In this document: positions 23,401-34,724 of the stretch, piece after piece | Position numbering within the stretch: position 1 is the first letter of the stretch | Layout of the letters: the number at the start of each line of letters is the position of its first letter | NCBI RefSeq assembly: GCF_932526225.1 | Contig: NC_064035.1 | Coordinates: 17,783,969-17,847,968, forward strand | DNA length: 64,000 bases | Origin: Nematostella vectensis | Lineage: Eukaryota > Cnidaria > Anthozoa > Actiniaria > Edwardsiidae | Reading direction: 5' to 3' | Program-made: the position numbers and the translations under genes | The notes under the pieces: generated by a model | What the model saw: the letters and a program-made list of their open reading frames with translations, nothing else | Database searches by the model: none | What the model was told of the DNA's origin: nothing

Positions 23401-26400
23401 CACATCCTACCCAGTGAAACCTCTCTAGGGAACGGTTAAACAATATCGGTTGATATTTCAGTGAACTTGTTGTAAATGATCTTTTAACTCATGATACCTG
23501 AATTTGTTTTAGGAGGGATCTCCTAGCATGGAGTACAGAGAAATGTCAGATTCTGATGAAGGCTTGCTGAAGTAAGACATCTTCTTTTTCCAGTGTCTGT
23601 TTTAACTTTGGGGCTCTCCATAAAAGTAGATGCGGGTGATCGTCCTATCCTTTAGGGTATTAAATTCTTCTAATTATACTTCTATTCCTTACAGGATGTT
23701 CAAAACCCTTAGTTATCCTAATTACAACTGATCATGAAAGTACTCAGAAAAAGATGTGATTGATGGTGGCGTCATATTTGTTTTTAGTGCTTAGAGTTAA
23801 AAATTGCTTGGGCCACACCTAAGTGTGCTATTTTTAGTGGTAAGAATTGCTGTTGACCACACCTAAAGTTTACCCTTGGGATTCAAATTTATTTGAGTAG
23901 CTATGACGGCACCTCCATCCCTCCCCCTGTGCTGTACTAATAGAGGCTTTTAATAATGCTCACTGGTCTTAACTTATTCTACTATCCTATTAATTGAATT
24001 CCTTGTTTGTGCCAGATATTTGAGGCATTTAAATGAGTATGGCATTTCAGTGCTGACAGGTGTACCTAAAAATGTCCATGTTACACAGGCAAGTTTACCA
24101 GAGCCAGCATTGTAGGGAAAAGCAGGAGCCTCTGGATCCAGCAATGTTGTGTTGTCAGGCCCGTAGCCAGTTGTTGTGTGTGTGTGTATGGGGGGGGGGG
24201 GGGGAGCTTGCAGTTGTACTCAATTTTCCTTCATTAAAGCGGACCTTCCAGTGGAGTGGGGGGTTCTCCCACTGGCTACAGGCCTGGTTCTATTTTTTTT
24301 ACAACACATGCAAGCTGTATAAATTATGCATTAGATATTAAGTGTTACCCCAAATAAAAGTCTATCTATCTAAAAGTCTATCTATGATGCTTTGAATTGG
24401 ATTTTTTAGAAATAATATGTTTCTTAGCTGTGATCTCTCAGATAATTTTTTTTCAACAATGCTGCTGTTTTTTTTTTTTTTTTTTTTTTGCACAGTGCTT
24501 TAACTCACTCTTAATCAAAGTTGTTCTCTGTTTAGGTGGCGAGAAAATTTGGACCTGTATTAGAAACCATCTATGGAAGGGTAAAGTATAGAATATCAAA
24601 CTTGAAGTTTTTTTTATATTTCGATAAGATTGTCCCAAATTGTGATTGAACCTTACCTTTTTTTAAAAATAACCCAGGTCACCTAAGCCTGATTCTGATC
24701 AATAATGGGCAAATGATGGTCCATTTAAATCTTGAACATTTGATGCAAAGTATATGTTTTTGATAATTAACAGTTTTGTGGACACAATAAGTTTGTGAAG
24801 GGATCAAGGTTTTTGGTCCCTTTTTATAATAACAATAGGACAACATAAAACAAGCAAGTATTTGGAAGAAACAGACCCACCTAATGGCTACTTGTGAAGT
24901 TAGACATATATATGAGCCCATAACACAATGCATTGAAATATGTAGGGCTTTTTGTTAAACACCCCTAGAAAAGAAAATTGTGACTATACAGTTCCTTGCT
25001 CCTAGGCGAACTTAAACTTCTACCCTGTTTCTATTTAAGGATTTTCAAGTTATCAGCCAGCCAAATCCAATCAACATTGCCTATTCAGACGTGAATCTCC
25101 CTTTCCATGTTGATCTGGCATACTATCAATCTCCTCCCGGCCTGCAGCTTTTACATTGTGTCAGGTCTGTCTTTTCAGTATCTGTTATTTTTATGTTATG
25201 CAGTGGTGTGGCAAGGTGGAGGGGGCCCCAAAGGCCCTTTCAAGCCATTTTCTCCTGTGTTTTAGATAATGCCTCATACATTTACTGTATTTTTGGCTCC
25301 TAGAAGGTAGACGGGCCCTGGGCCACCCTGTGGGTACGCCCCTGTCATGGGCCATGTCGCTAGTACATTATGTTAGTTTATTTCAAGTGACCATCATGGT
25401 CTCTTGTTTGTGTACATTATGTTAGTTTATAATGACAAACAGTCGGGATAGGAGTTCTAGAATATGGTAATTGATGTGATAGATTAAATTGTGTGTTGTT
25501 TTGCAAAAGGTTTGACAAGCAAGTAGTTGGCGGTGAAAGCATATTTTTGGATCTGTTTGCTGTGGCTGAAGAATTCAGGAAAACAAACCCCCAGGAGTTC
25601 AATACATTCTTAAGAGTTCCTGCTACTTTTCAAAAGATACATTTTGAGCGGTATGTATTTGGTCAACGCCCAACATCAGTTTATGTACTTTCCTCACTTT
25701 ACGATGTGATTCTAAATTTTGCAAATTAAAGACAGTGGCGCGTAATAAGATTTTTTTACACGCTTTTAATTAACATAGTTTACGAAATAGATCACGCTTG
25801 TAAAGACAAAATATCACTGCTTTTGTTTTTCGAAATTGAGCCCCCGAAACTCAGGGTCGGAAATAGGATAGGTGTATCTCAAAATCGCAAAACGATCAGT
25901 CGCAAAAATTGATGGCCATCGTTATCATAGCAGTTCTTAAACATATAAAAATGCTGGGGAAAATAAATCGAAGAAAAAAAAATTTAAGGGAAAAAAACTA
26001 ACGTGAACATTCTGGTAAGAAAAACGTTAAAAGAAAAAAAAACATATTTATAGCGAAAAAGTGGAGATTGATGCGGTCTGATAAACAAAGCTGCATTCCC
26101 ATAACATACTGTGTAAGCAATCTTCTTGTGAACAGCATTTGTCATTGCTATATCACTGTGCGTTTTCCTATTATTCAAGGGAGTATCCGGTTTACATGAA
26201 GTACCAGCGGCCACATATCGTCCTCAACCATCGCGATGAAGTAAGAACGAATGTATACTTTCCAAAGGCCAACAAAATGTACTGTAAGCGTGCTCTTATA
26301 CTAATACGTTTTTTCTACCATTCTCTTCTTTAGATTGTAGCAGTGACATGGTCTCCTGCATTTGAAGGCCCGCTGTTTGCTCGCGAGGTATATTTACTAA

Positions 26401-27891
26401 ATATAGACCCTCGAGGCCGAAGGCCGAACCCCGAAAGGTCTGTTTATGGTCTATTTATGGTCTATTCATAAATCATAGTCCACGAGGCCGTTTTAGAATT
26501 CACCAACTAGATGGTCAAACTAATAATAGCGACGATTGAAAATAGTATGTATATCGGCGGTTGTTTCGACTTTTCTGTTACCTAAAAGTATCTGAAGATT
26601 AGGCAGGTTTTAGGGTAATTGTTGTCTTTGTATCGGCCTCATGTGTTTCCTAAGTTTCTTTTATGTAAAAGTTGATCTTTGATTTTGCAGGAGGATGTTG
26701 AGCCTTACTATGAAGCGTACAGGAAATTTGACAAGGCCGTGAACAAGTCTCCGCTCAAGGTATTGACAAGGGCATCGACCAGGGTATTGACAATGGCATC
26801 GACCAGGGTATTGACAAGGGCATCGACCAGGGTATTGACAGGGCATCAACCAGGGTATTGACAAGGGCATCGACCATGGTATTGACAATGGCATCGACCA
26901 GGGTACTGACAATGGCATCGACCAGGGTACTGACAATAGCATCGACCAGGGTGGTGACAAGGGCATCGACCAGGGTGGTGACAAGGGCATCGACCAGGGT
27001 GGTGACAAGGGCATCGACCAGGGTGGTGACAAGGGCATCGACCAGGGTGGTGACAAGGGCATCGACCAGGGTGGTGACAAGGGCATCGACCAGGGTGGTG
27101 ACAAGGGCATCGACCAGGGTGGTGACAAGGGCATCGACCAGGGTGGTGACAAGGGCATCGACCAGGGTGGTGACAAGGGCATCGACCAGGGTGGTGACAA
27201 GGGCATCGACCAGGGTGGTGACAAGGGCATCGACCAGGGTAGTGACAAGGGCATCGACCAGGGTAGTGACAAGGGCATCGACCAGGGTAGTGACAGCTTT
27301 AGATCAGGTTGACATCTGCTTGTAAACTAATGGTGTGTATAACTGGTACCGGCAGGTTATTTTAGGGTTTTCCTGATATTTCGTTCCCATTTCTTTCTTT
27401 TAGCTTAAGTTAAAACTCAACGAGGGTGATCTGGTGACGTTTAATAATATCCGTATGCTGCACGGCAGAAAGGCTTTTCAGCTAAATGATGGAGTTCGAC
27501 AACTTGATGTATGTATTTTTAAGTAAAACCTTATGGAAAAACCAAAAGCTACCCGTTTTGTTTGAATAATTAGAAAACAAGTCCAGTGACCATCTATTTA
27601 ACTTCCTTTCCAAATATTAGTACGACATTTATATTGAAAACAAAGTAATCTGAGGTGTTGAGAATTCCATCTTTTAATACTATGGAGCATGTACAATACA
27701 TTTGATGAAATCTCCCGGTCATTGGAGCTCGATACTTCTCCCAGAAGATCAAAATCTTACATTTAGTTTGATTTCTTTCACAGGGCTGCTACGTAAATAT
27801 TGACGAGTTCCGCAACAAACTTGATGTACTGTCACAAACCGTTGGGGATGGAAGACTCTCCAAACGTGTTGGCAACGGCTGCTTCTTTTAG
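17454..27891 (+). CDS. Gamma-butyrobetaine / trimethyllysine dioxygenase-like (2-oxoglutarate, Fe(II))
   Basis: Exons: 17454-17510, 18170-18297, 22115-22242, 23013-23155, 23513-23571, 24016-24088, 24536-24580, 25040-25164, 25510-25650, 26180-26240, 26334-26387, 26691-26759, 27404-27508, 27784-27891; sum 1296 bp, 431 aa, phases consistent. The first exon (MFTKHLSFLSRAVKPAFDK) looks like a mitochondrial presequence. Exons 2-4 form the N-terminal zinc-binding domain (VVWDDGERS, HSSWLRMNCSCGKC). The catalytic jelly roll has FHVDLAYY, giving the His and Asp iron ligands (exon 8), and the distal His in MLHGRKAF (exon 13). The family hydroxylates gamma-butyrobetaine or trimethyllysine in carnitine synthesis. 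PPGLQLLHC looks closer to BBOX1, while the presequence and the GCY C-terminal text resemble TMLHE; I cannot decide between them. Intron 6 starts with GC (CAG|GCAAGT). Intron 12 begins with a repeat array. AATAAA lies near 28075. Confidence 0.9.
19777..20512 (-). mobile_element. 5'-truncated LINE fragment (RT C-terminus), minus strand, in dioxygenase intron 2
   Basis: On the minus strand, 20512-20033 encodes the C-terminal part of an L2/CR1-like ORF2 (RKLERLQERALRAVF, HELLIKANLSTLRNRR, YMGAKLWNSLPRAERSIDSL). A ~250-bp 3' UTR ends with (CTAT)n, seen on the plus strand as GATAGATAGATAG at 19777-19790. There is no RT core or endonuclease. It lies antisense to the host gene. Confidence 0.88.
21106..21477. 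mobile_element. MITE with CATACCTGTCAACTCTC-type inverted ends, copy 1
   Basis: The left end reads CATACCTGTCAACTCTC and the right end GAGGTTGACAGGTATG, inverted to each other. The inside has CCCGCATAAGGCGGGAG, which can fold on itself, and a GCCTTGAGATTTTC block before the right end. Related copies are at 45781-46136 and 49582-49771. No coding capacity, so mobilisation would need an enzyme supplied from elsewhere. Confidence 0.75.
21809..22023 (+). repeat. Cluster of TTTCACAC words
   Basis: More than a dozen TTCACAC or TTTCACAC words occur at irregular spacing in ~215 bp of intron 2, ending 91 bp before exon 3, including the palindromic TTTCACACTGGTGTGAAA. It is a degenerate simple repeat. 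Confidence 0.6.
24156..24286. mobile_element. Short MITE with CAGGCCCGTAGCCAG ends
   Basis: CAGGCCCGTAGCCAG at 24156-24170 faces CTGGCTACAGGCCTG at 24272-24286. Inside is a (TG)n-(G)n tract. The ends are a variant of the CAGGCCCGTACCC family found at 41588, 43949 and 45273. It lies in dioxygenase intron 6. A LINE-like tail (AATAAAAGTCTATCTATC) follows at ~24353-24371. Confidence 0.65.
26760..27295 (+). repeat. 24-bp minisatellite starting at the exon 12 splice donor
   Basis: About 22 tandem copies of a 24-bp unit (GTATTGACAAGGGCATCGAC + CAGG; later copies begin GTGGTGACA). The array starts exactly at the donor of dioxygenase exon 12 (CTCAAG|GTATTGACAAGG), and nearly every unit rebuilds an AGG|GTATTGAC- or AGG|GTGGTGAC-like junction. 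The first three copies continue the exon frame as VLTRASTR units without a stop. A one-base loss near 26837 then breaks the frame. Confidence 0.9.
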
Positions 27892-28192
27892 AACATGAAA
27901 TAATAACATTTTATCATATGTACGTTTATCGTATGTGTGTATGTTTAGAACATAAAATAATAATATTTTATCATATGTAGATATATGATAATTTATAATA
28001 ATAACTAATTCTGGCATACCTAATATATTTTTTGTATGTAGGTAAGTTGGTTTTGACAAGGGGACATTCGTTTCCTAATAAAATAGTGTATGTCAGTCAG
28101 ACAGAGAAGTTCTTCGTTTTGTGTTGTTTCCTTTCATGCATGTGAACGGTGATGGTGATAAATTTTATCGATTATCATTTGAATAACGCCGT

Positions 28193-28450
28193 AGCTCTGT
28201 TCACAATAGCCATGGCGTAGAGAAAGCTCTGTTCACAATAGCCATGGCGTAGAGAAAGCTCTGTTCACAATAGCCATGGCGTAGAAAAAGCTCTGTTCAC
28301 AATAGCCATGGCGTAGAGAAAGCTCTGTTCACAATAACCATGGCGTAGAGAAAGCTCTGTTCACAATAGCCATGGCTTAGATAAAGCTCTGTTCACAATA
28401 GCCATGGCGTAAAGAAATCTCTGTTCACAATAGCCATGGCGTAGAGAAAG
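28193..28450 (+). repeat. 32-bp minisatellite between two convergent genes
   Basis: Eight copies of a 32-bp unit (GCTCTGTTCACAATAGCCAT + GGCGTAGAGAAA) with few changes. It lies between the dioxygenase polyadenylation region (AATAAA ~28075) and the GALNT stop codon at 28508, so it is likely in the GALNT 3' UTR. It is not at a splice site. Confidence 0.9.
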
Positions 28451-28507
28451 TGCTTTTCCGGAAAAAAAGATGCGCTCATTACTATTTTTTTCGAAGTTTT
28501 GAAGTTT

Positions 28508-31500
28508 CTATGCTTGGTAGTCAGCCGTACTTGGCGCAGATGACTTGGATTGATATCGCGAGAACTTCCATCTCTGTGTAGAGCTTCCATCGCACGGGTT
28601 GACTATAATAAACTGTCCATCTTGGGAGATATCTAGACAGTTTTCGGTCCAAACATGTACTATGGTACCCTGGAAACAATCGGTCATATAAGTGTGAGTC
28701 TCCCTGTGTTTATATTCCTTGCGTCTGTTGTGTTCCTATGTATATGGATGTGGCCCAGGGGTTTTCACGTCATCTGTATGTCGCATTCCCTTGTACATGT
28801 GGTCTCACCCTTCTCTTGTATTTCCATGTAGAAGTGCTCTTACCCTGTAGTTGTTGTTTCCATGTTAACGTGTATCTTGTTGTGTTTCAACTTGAACGTA
28901 GTGTTACCCTATACTTGTATTTCCATGTGAGTGTGGTTTTTCTCTCTACTTGTGTATTCCCATGTGAACGTGGTTTTACCCTTTATTTGTCTAATTGATG
29001 GTTTTACCCTCTGTGCTTGTGTTTCCACTTGGGTGTTAGATTTGGGTGTTAGATTGTGTGTGGCCTTACCCTTTGTCTGTTTCCTTATGGTGTGGTCCTA
29101 CCCTTTGTCTGTTTCCTTATAGAGGGTTGTCTTACCCCTTTTTACTTGTGGGCGTGGTCTTACCCTTTGTCTGTTTTCTTATAGGCGTGGTCTTACCCTT
29201 TGTCTGTTTTCTTATGGGTGTGGTCTTACCATTCGCTTGTTGTGTTTCCACTCTTGGTTTCCCTTCAGCCCGTGGCAAGTTATCATCTCAACGTAACTTC
29301 CAGGGTCGCCATTTGGGGAATCCAAGCATTTGTCGTCATTAAACAGAATCTCGTTGCTTTTTGTCAAAGTGAAGAACTACGGGGAAATATTACTAGCATC
29401 ACTCTTTAAAAGAGTTCCATCAACAAAGGAACAGTTGTTTACAATTATTTCAAAATATTATTTTCACGGTTATTGGAGTGCCGCGGAAGTAGGACTAGCG
29501 TTTGTGAGGAGGTTAGTAAGTGGTGACCACGTGGTATTATCGCGTGACTTAGGTGACAATTATCACATGGCTTGTGTGACCTGGTTTCCCTCCCATTCCG
29601 TAACACGTGTGGTACTAGCGCCTGACTGGTGTGATATTATCACGTGACATGTGTGGTCTTATCACGTGATATGTGTGATCTTATCACGTGGCTTGTGTGG
29701 TCTTATCACGTTACATGTGTGGTATCACGTGGATTGTGGTCTTATCACGTGACATGTGTGATATTATCACTTGGCTCGTCACCTGGTTGCCTCCCATGCC
29801 ATGACACGTGTACAGGCCCACACGCTTGATGTTCTTCTCGCCCAGCGTGTCCAGACACAGACTTGATTCTTTGTTGCGGATCTGGTGAGAATAAAGGTAG
29901 GATTTTGGGGGCAATTTCTACGGCTGGTTGTTGTTAGATGTACTCTTTCTGACCTTTTCTAGCGGTCACCCCTACCTTTGTAACTTGCAGAATCAGACCA
30001 GAATTAGGGACAAGGTCAAAACAATTCTCCAAACTAGGGATCCGACTTTTAAAAAAAAGGTTGATGGGTGGCGGGCGGTACCCCCCCCCCCCCACACACA
30101 CACACACAACACGCACACACCACCACCACCAAGTAATGGTAGGAACACCTCCCCCCCCCCCCCCCCACATGGTGACGAGGAACCATCCAATCTAGCGACC
30201 CGACTTTTTAAATAGGTTGCTAGTGGCGGGTGATATCCCCCACCCCCCAACTACAGTGGTGGCGGGTTGTATACCCCCCCCCCCCCCTCCCACACACACA
30301 CAGTTGTATCAACATACACTGGGTACACTGTCTACTAATAGTGAGGGGTTTCTTAAATCGCCTACGATAAGTGGGCGATGTTCGAAAATCCTTTTCCAGT
30401 TCCAGTGGGCGAGTAAAGGCCTCCGTTTTGATCATGTCTGAGTAGATATCATTTTAATACTTACAAGGACACAATTTATCATTTCTTGGTAGATGTCGTT
30501 TAGTGGACCCTTGCCTGGTGTGATTGGGACCTCATTTAAATTCATGTCTGGGTAGATATTGACATTATTCAAATACCACTTACCTCGTCCTGGGAGGGTG
30601 GGTAAGGGTCAACATTGGTCATGCCGGGGTAGATGATATCCAAATACCACTTACCTCGCCCTGGGCAGGTGGGTTGGGTCATCAATTGTCATGTCAGGGA
30701 AGATATTCAAATACCACTTACCTCGCCCTGGGCGGGTGGGTTGGGGTCAACATTCGTCATGTCAGGGTAGATGTTATCCAAATACCACTTGAAGCTCTTG
30801 CAGCCCAATCTCTTCCTTAGTGCGACTCTATCGCTGATGTCGCCGATGTCGACGTTTCGTTCCTCCTCGGTCTTCTTTCTGTAGTAGTGGTCCTTGTATT
30901 CATCCATCCAGACCTCGGCCAACCGGTTGAAGTTGCGGGCCAGGGTAGTGGTCGTACCTTTAGGAAACTTGTACGGCGACGTATATTTCCTGAACACGTG
31001 GCCTACCCTAGAGCAAGGGACTATCTCAAGCTGCCCGCCACACATCCAAATCTGCATCGGAACATGTCGATAAATCTATGGCCAAAAAATATCCCTGACC
31101 CAAAAAAATTTACCCACAAAATGTCCCCCGCCACCTCCCTTCCACAACACTCAAGGAGTAAGCCCCCCTCCCCCCCCCGCTTTCTGGCGAGGAATCTACT
31201 TACCCTAAAGGACATTTCCAGGTTCTCTCCTCCCCAGATCTCCATCTTACTGTCATACGAGCCAAGATCGTAAAAGTATTTCTTGTGGATGGCAAATAGT
31301 CCACCTGCCATCGTGGGGCTCCTGTGGATGAATGATGAAAAAGAAGTGTACTTTTACGAATAATTTTACGTAGAGTCCATTCTGGGCCTTGTTCCGGTTC
31401 GTGCGTGGCATAAATATTCTACGGTGCCAGAGCTGGAGTAGGCCTTGAAATATTTGGGGAGGGGGGGGGGGGGTCACGATACAGAAACAATAAAATATTT

Positions 31501-34500
31501 GGGGAGGGGGGGGGGGGTCACGATACAGAAACAATAAAATATTTGGGGACACAGCCACGCCCCTACTGGTCATTTCCTGTATAAATATTTTATAATATTG
31601 TCCTGGATGTTCTAGAAATCACATGGCATTGCTACGTCCACTACTATGATAGACGTGTTTGAAGTTCAAATACAGTAATAACAATTTTAACTTTTACCTT
31701 ATTACACTTAATTTTCGCGTCACTTCAATTTCGCGATTTTGAAAGATTCGCGAAAATAAAGTGACGCGAAAATATATTTAGTCATAGTAATGTACATATT
31801 GTAAAGGGTTGAGTTGGACTTTTGATTTTTTTGAAACTAAATTTAGCCCTCGCATTTTTTTTTTGTGTTACATATTTTTTCAGTTTCGATGATTACTGCA
31901 CATTTTAATTCCACTTCTTTTGCTTGATTTTGTTATCCCAAAATCGCGAAAATAAAGTGATCTGGTTTTGACGAAAATAGGAAAATCGCCAGAATAAGGT
32001 GTCGCGCAAAATATCGTTATCTCAAAATCGCGAAATTTTGAAAATTCATTGTAATAATGTAGTATTTAGTTTCTATATTTCAGTAAATGTGTTAGGTATT
32101 CGTTAATTTACTGGCCGTGCCAAAAAAAAGGAGAAAATGTTTCGGATTTAACAAGTTTATCATATTCACCTTATGTAATCAGTTTCGTCTTTTCGTCGTT
32201 TTTTCTCTGCCTCGGGGATCGCTTTCCAGGTGAAAAAAAGATCCCAGGTGAAACCGCCACGCTCGTGTATCACGTCCGAGGCCTGGTAACGAAAATCGTC
32301 AGCATTGATGACCTCTATGACGGGGCAAACGACATTTCTGCGATCCTCGGCAATACGAACAAGAAGAGGCTCCAGCCAACCTGAAACGCGATCACGTCAC
32401 GTACTGTTGACTTGCAATGTTACACGCGCACTTCACAGCACGTTAGTCAGTTAATTGGGTGGAACAACGCACTTATCACGACACGATATTTGGTAAAACG
32501 CGTAATGATACACTCACATTACAAAACAGCAAATCAAACAGTAAGACACATAAAATCACGCAACATACCATGCACATAACAAACCCCAGTGTTATTTCTT
32601 CGGTACTTCTCACCGTAATGTATCAATTACCTGGTGTCGCCTCGCAGTGAGAATCCAAAAATGTCAGCACCTCGCCACGTGCCTCCTCTGCCCCTCGCAG
32701 CCGAGCAGGGACTAGACCCTGACGGCTAGGCATACGAATAAGCTTGACCTTGTTCAGCATGCTGATGTGGTCAATGAGAGGTTGTTTTAAATCATCTGTT
32801 ACAATGAGAAAATAAAGATGTTTACCGCATGAATATACTCGAGGCATCTAAGTTAAGTTAAGTTACAGTCACTAACGCAGTCCTGTAGATCATGTAATCG
32901 ATGACTAGCTTTCTTATCTCACGTGATCCGCTATTCTACCCTGACGGTGATCAATCACGTGCTTGTGACATGTTGGTGGTGAGCAATTCACGTGCTCGAA
33001 CCATCTTAGCGGTGGCCAGTCACGTGCTCCTACCACCCTGGCACTAAGCAAGTCACGTGCTCCCAGCATCCCGGGACCAATCTAGCTGTATTTACGTGAT
33101 GGCCGTACCGTATTCGCTGTAATCGTCTACTAGTATGATGTCGGCGATAAGGCGGGGCGGAGACTCGTTGAGCACGCTGTGAACGGTGCGTAGCAGCACG
33201 GAGAGAGCCTCGTTATGGAAGCAGATAATCACGCTAGTGGTTGGTAAGGCCCTTGGGTAGAGCTTGTGCTTGCGTTTACACCTAAATATAACGGAAAAAG
33301 TATTTGCTAGCGTTAGTACCTAAATATCATGGCACAAGTATTTGCTTGCGTTTGCACCTTAATATCACGGAAAAAGTATTTGCTAGCGTTTGTACCTAAA
33401 TATCATGGAAAAAGTATTTGCTAGCGTTAGTACTAAATATCATGGTAAAAGTATTTGCTCGCGTTTGTACCTAAATATCATGGTACAAGTATTTGCTTGC
33501 GTTTGCACCTAAATATCACGGAAAAAGTATTTGCTATCGTTTGTACCTAAATATCATGGAAAAAGTATTTGCTAGCGTTAGTACTAAATATCATGGTAAA
33601 AGCATTTGCTCGCGTTTGTACCTAAATATCATGGTAAAAGTATTTGCTAGCGTTTGCACCTAAATATCATAGTAAAAGTATTTGCTAGCGTTAGTACTAA
33701 ATATCATAGTAAAAGTATTTGCTAGCGTTAGTACTAAATATCATGGTAAAAGCATTTGCTCGCGTTTGTACCTAAATATCATGGTAAAAGTATTTGCTAG
33801 CGTTTGCACCTAAATATCATGCTAAAAGTATTTGCTAGCGTTTGCACCTAAATATCATAGTAAAAGTATTTGCTAGCGTTAGTACTAAATATCATAGTAA
33901 AAGTATTTGCTAGCGTTAGTACTAAATATCATGGTAAAAGCATTTGCTCGCGTTTGTACCTAAATATCATGGTAAAAGTATTTGCTAGCGTTTGCACCTA
34001 AATATCATAGTAAAAGTATTTGCTAGCGTTAGTACCAAATATCAAGTATTTGTTTGCGCTTGCAATCCAATGAAAGAATGTTTTTGCCTTGGTGGTGTCG
34101 CCTTGCTGGGATCATCACGAGGCAAAAGAGTAAAAAAAAAAGGAACTACTATCGAATTACGTTATAGCACCAATCTAACATGGTACAATCTGCCAACATT
34201 CTAACAGTGCGGGCCATCAGTTTCTATTTCGGCGATTTTAGAATTTTCGGAATGTTTTAATTTCCGCGAAAATGTCAATATACGCACACGTTAACGCTCG
34301 TTAACGATACTCACTTGGGTCCCCGTACATCCTTGAGTCGGCGATCAAGAGAGATGCGGTCACTGAGCATGACATTGAAAGAGTGGTTATCAAACGCATG
34401 GGCAGCATGCTCCTTGAAGCGTGTAGGAAGGGTCGCTGCTTCGCCCAAGTCACCTAGTCCCGGGATGACAACGTCGTGGAAGGGATACGCAGGGTCACGC

Positions 34501-34724
34501 TGTACTCGCTTGGCTACCTCTGGTGGGCGTTGAGCCAAGTACTGGACATCTATTGTACTAGGAATGATGGTCTCTTTAGAGAAAAAGTTGTACTGGTGAT
34601 TTAGGAAGGTCAAGAAAAATAGAAAGTCCACAGATAGCCAGAATATCGAGGTGAGCAAAAACACTTTGACCAGCAAGTTTTGCTGGCGGATGTATCGCGA
34701 GTACGACATCGGGCCGTATTTCAA
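28508..34724 (-). CDS. Polypeptide N-acetylgalactosaminyltransferase (GALNT family)
   Basis: Exons (minus): 34724-34315, 33281-33109, 32795-32631, 32380-32170, 31321-31204, 31051-30722, 29881-29783, 29376-29230, 28699-28508; sum 1845 bp, 614 aa, all phases agree. This is a Golgi type II membrane enzyme that starts mucin-type O-glycosylation by moving GalNAc from UDP-GalNAc to Ser/Thr. A signal anchor is seen at residues ~17-42 ([18 protein letters not shown]). The GT2 catalytic core has [19 protein letters not shown], the metal-binding DSH in [23 protein letters not shown], and [17 protein letters not shown]. The C-terminal ricin-type lectin domain has CLD and QxW-like repeats ([28 protein letters not shown]). 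[17 protein letters not shown] recalls GALNT11, but the subfamily is not certain. The 5' end of exon 9 (acceptor GGGAG|ACTCAC) is the least sure boundary. Introns 1, 6, 7 and 8 carry splice-site arrays. Confidence 0.92.
28720..29229 (-). repeat. ~33-bp decayed array starting at the GALNT exon 8 donor
   Basis: The real donor on the minus strand is CGAATG|GTAAGACCACACCC. Downstream on the minus strand GGGTAAGACCACGCC recurs at 33-bp spacing: TCTTAC on the plus strand at 29224 (real), 29191, 29158 and 29130, then CCTTAC near 29064. Older, more diverged units reach ~28720. Unit text includes AAGAAAACAGACAAAGGGTA. Confidence 0.8.
29565..29782 (-). repeat. ~22-bp array with copied GALNT exon 7 end
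   Basis: The real junction is GGGAGGCAACCAG|GTGACGAGCC. A diverged second copy of the exon end and donor (ATGGGAGGGAAACCAGGTCA on the minus strand) lies at ~29575-29600. Between the two are repeated ACACATGTCACGTGATAAGA-type units of ~22 bp. The repeats include the CACGTG palindrome. Confidence 0.75.
29935..30300. repeat. C-homopolymer and (CA)n low-complexity stretch in GALNT intron 6
   Basis: Three C-runs (30080, 30150 and 30275 areas) are joined by (CA)n and (CCA)n. The flanking phrases TTGATGGGTGGCGGG and TTGCTAGTGGCGGG look like decayed copies of one unit. No gene on this stretch. Confidence 0.7.
30440..30721 (-). repeat. 67-71-bp array copying the GALNT exon 6 donor
   Basis: The real junction on the minus strand is GGGCGAG|GTAAGTGGTATTTG (donor at 30716-30721 on plus, ACTTAC). 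The same junction recurs at 30649-30654 and 30578-30583, each with the upstream exon-like CCCACC...CAGG text and the [16 protein letters not shown] relic (GACATGA...). A decayed fourth copy lies at 30459-30464. Each unit therefore carries exon end plus donor. Confidence 0.88.
31437..31575. repeat. Duplicated G-tract repeat in GALNT intron 5
   Basis: AATATTTGGGGAGG plus a G run plus TCACGATACAGAAACAATAA occurs twice in tandem. The end, CAGCCACGCCCCTACTGG, resembles text at 18045-18135 in the dioxygenase gene (ATACAGAAACATTAAG, CACAACCCTACTGG), so it is a dispersed family. Confidence 0.6.
32880..33070. repeat. ~40-bp degenerate repeat with CACGTG core in GALNT intron 2
   Basis: Four to five units centred on GTCACGTGCTC or ATCACGTGCTT, separated by diverged spacers. 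Unlike the neighbouring arrays it does not contain a splice junction. Confidence 0.6.
33282..34045 (-). repeat. ~37-bp array copying the GALNT exon 2 acceptor
   Basis: The real acceptor on the minus strand is TTATATTTAG|GTGTAAACGCAAGC. About 20 tandem units upstream of it in intron 1 each read TGATATTTAG|GTGCAAACGC or close variants, then TAGCAAATACTTTTACCA. Each unit thus includes ~17 bp of exon-like text and an AG|GT junction. Several adjacent units share private changes (for example TTAGTACTAACGC), showing block-wise spreading. Confidence 0.9.

Noticed and set aside
26661..27278. 205-aa minus-strand frame of PLSPPWSM repeats
   Set aside because: Antisense reading of the 24-bp intronic array.
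28738..29409. Cys/Phe-rich membrane-like small proteins on plus strand
   Set aside because: They read the decayed GALNT donor array and the antisense of GALNT exon 8.
32880..33070. Splice-site array in GALNT intron 2
   Set aside because: The ~40-bp CACGTG units contain no copy of the GAATACG|GTACGG donor.
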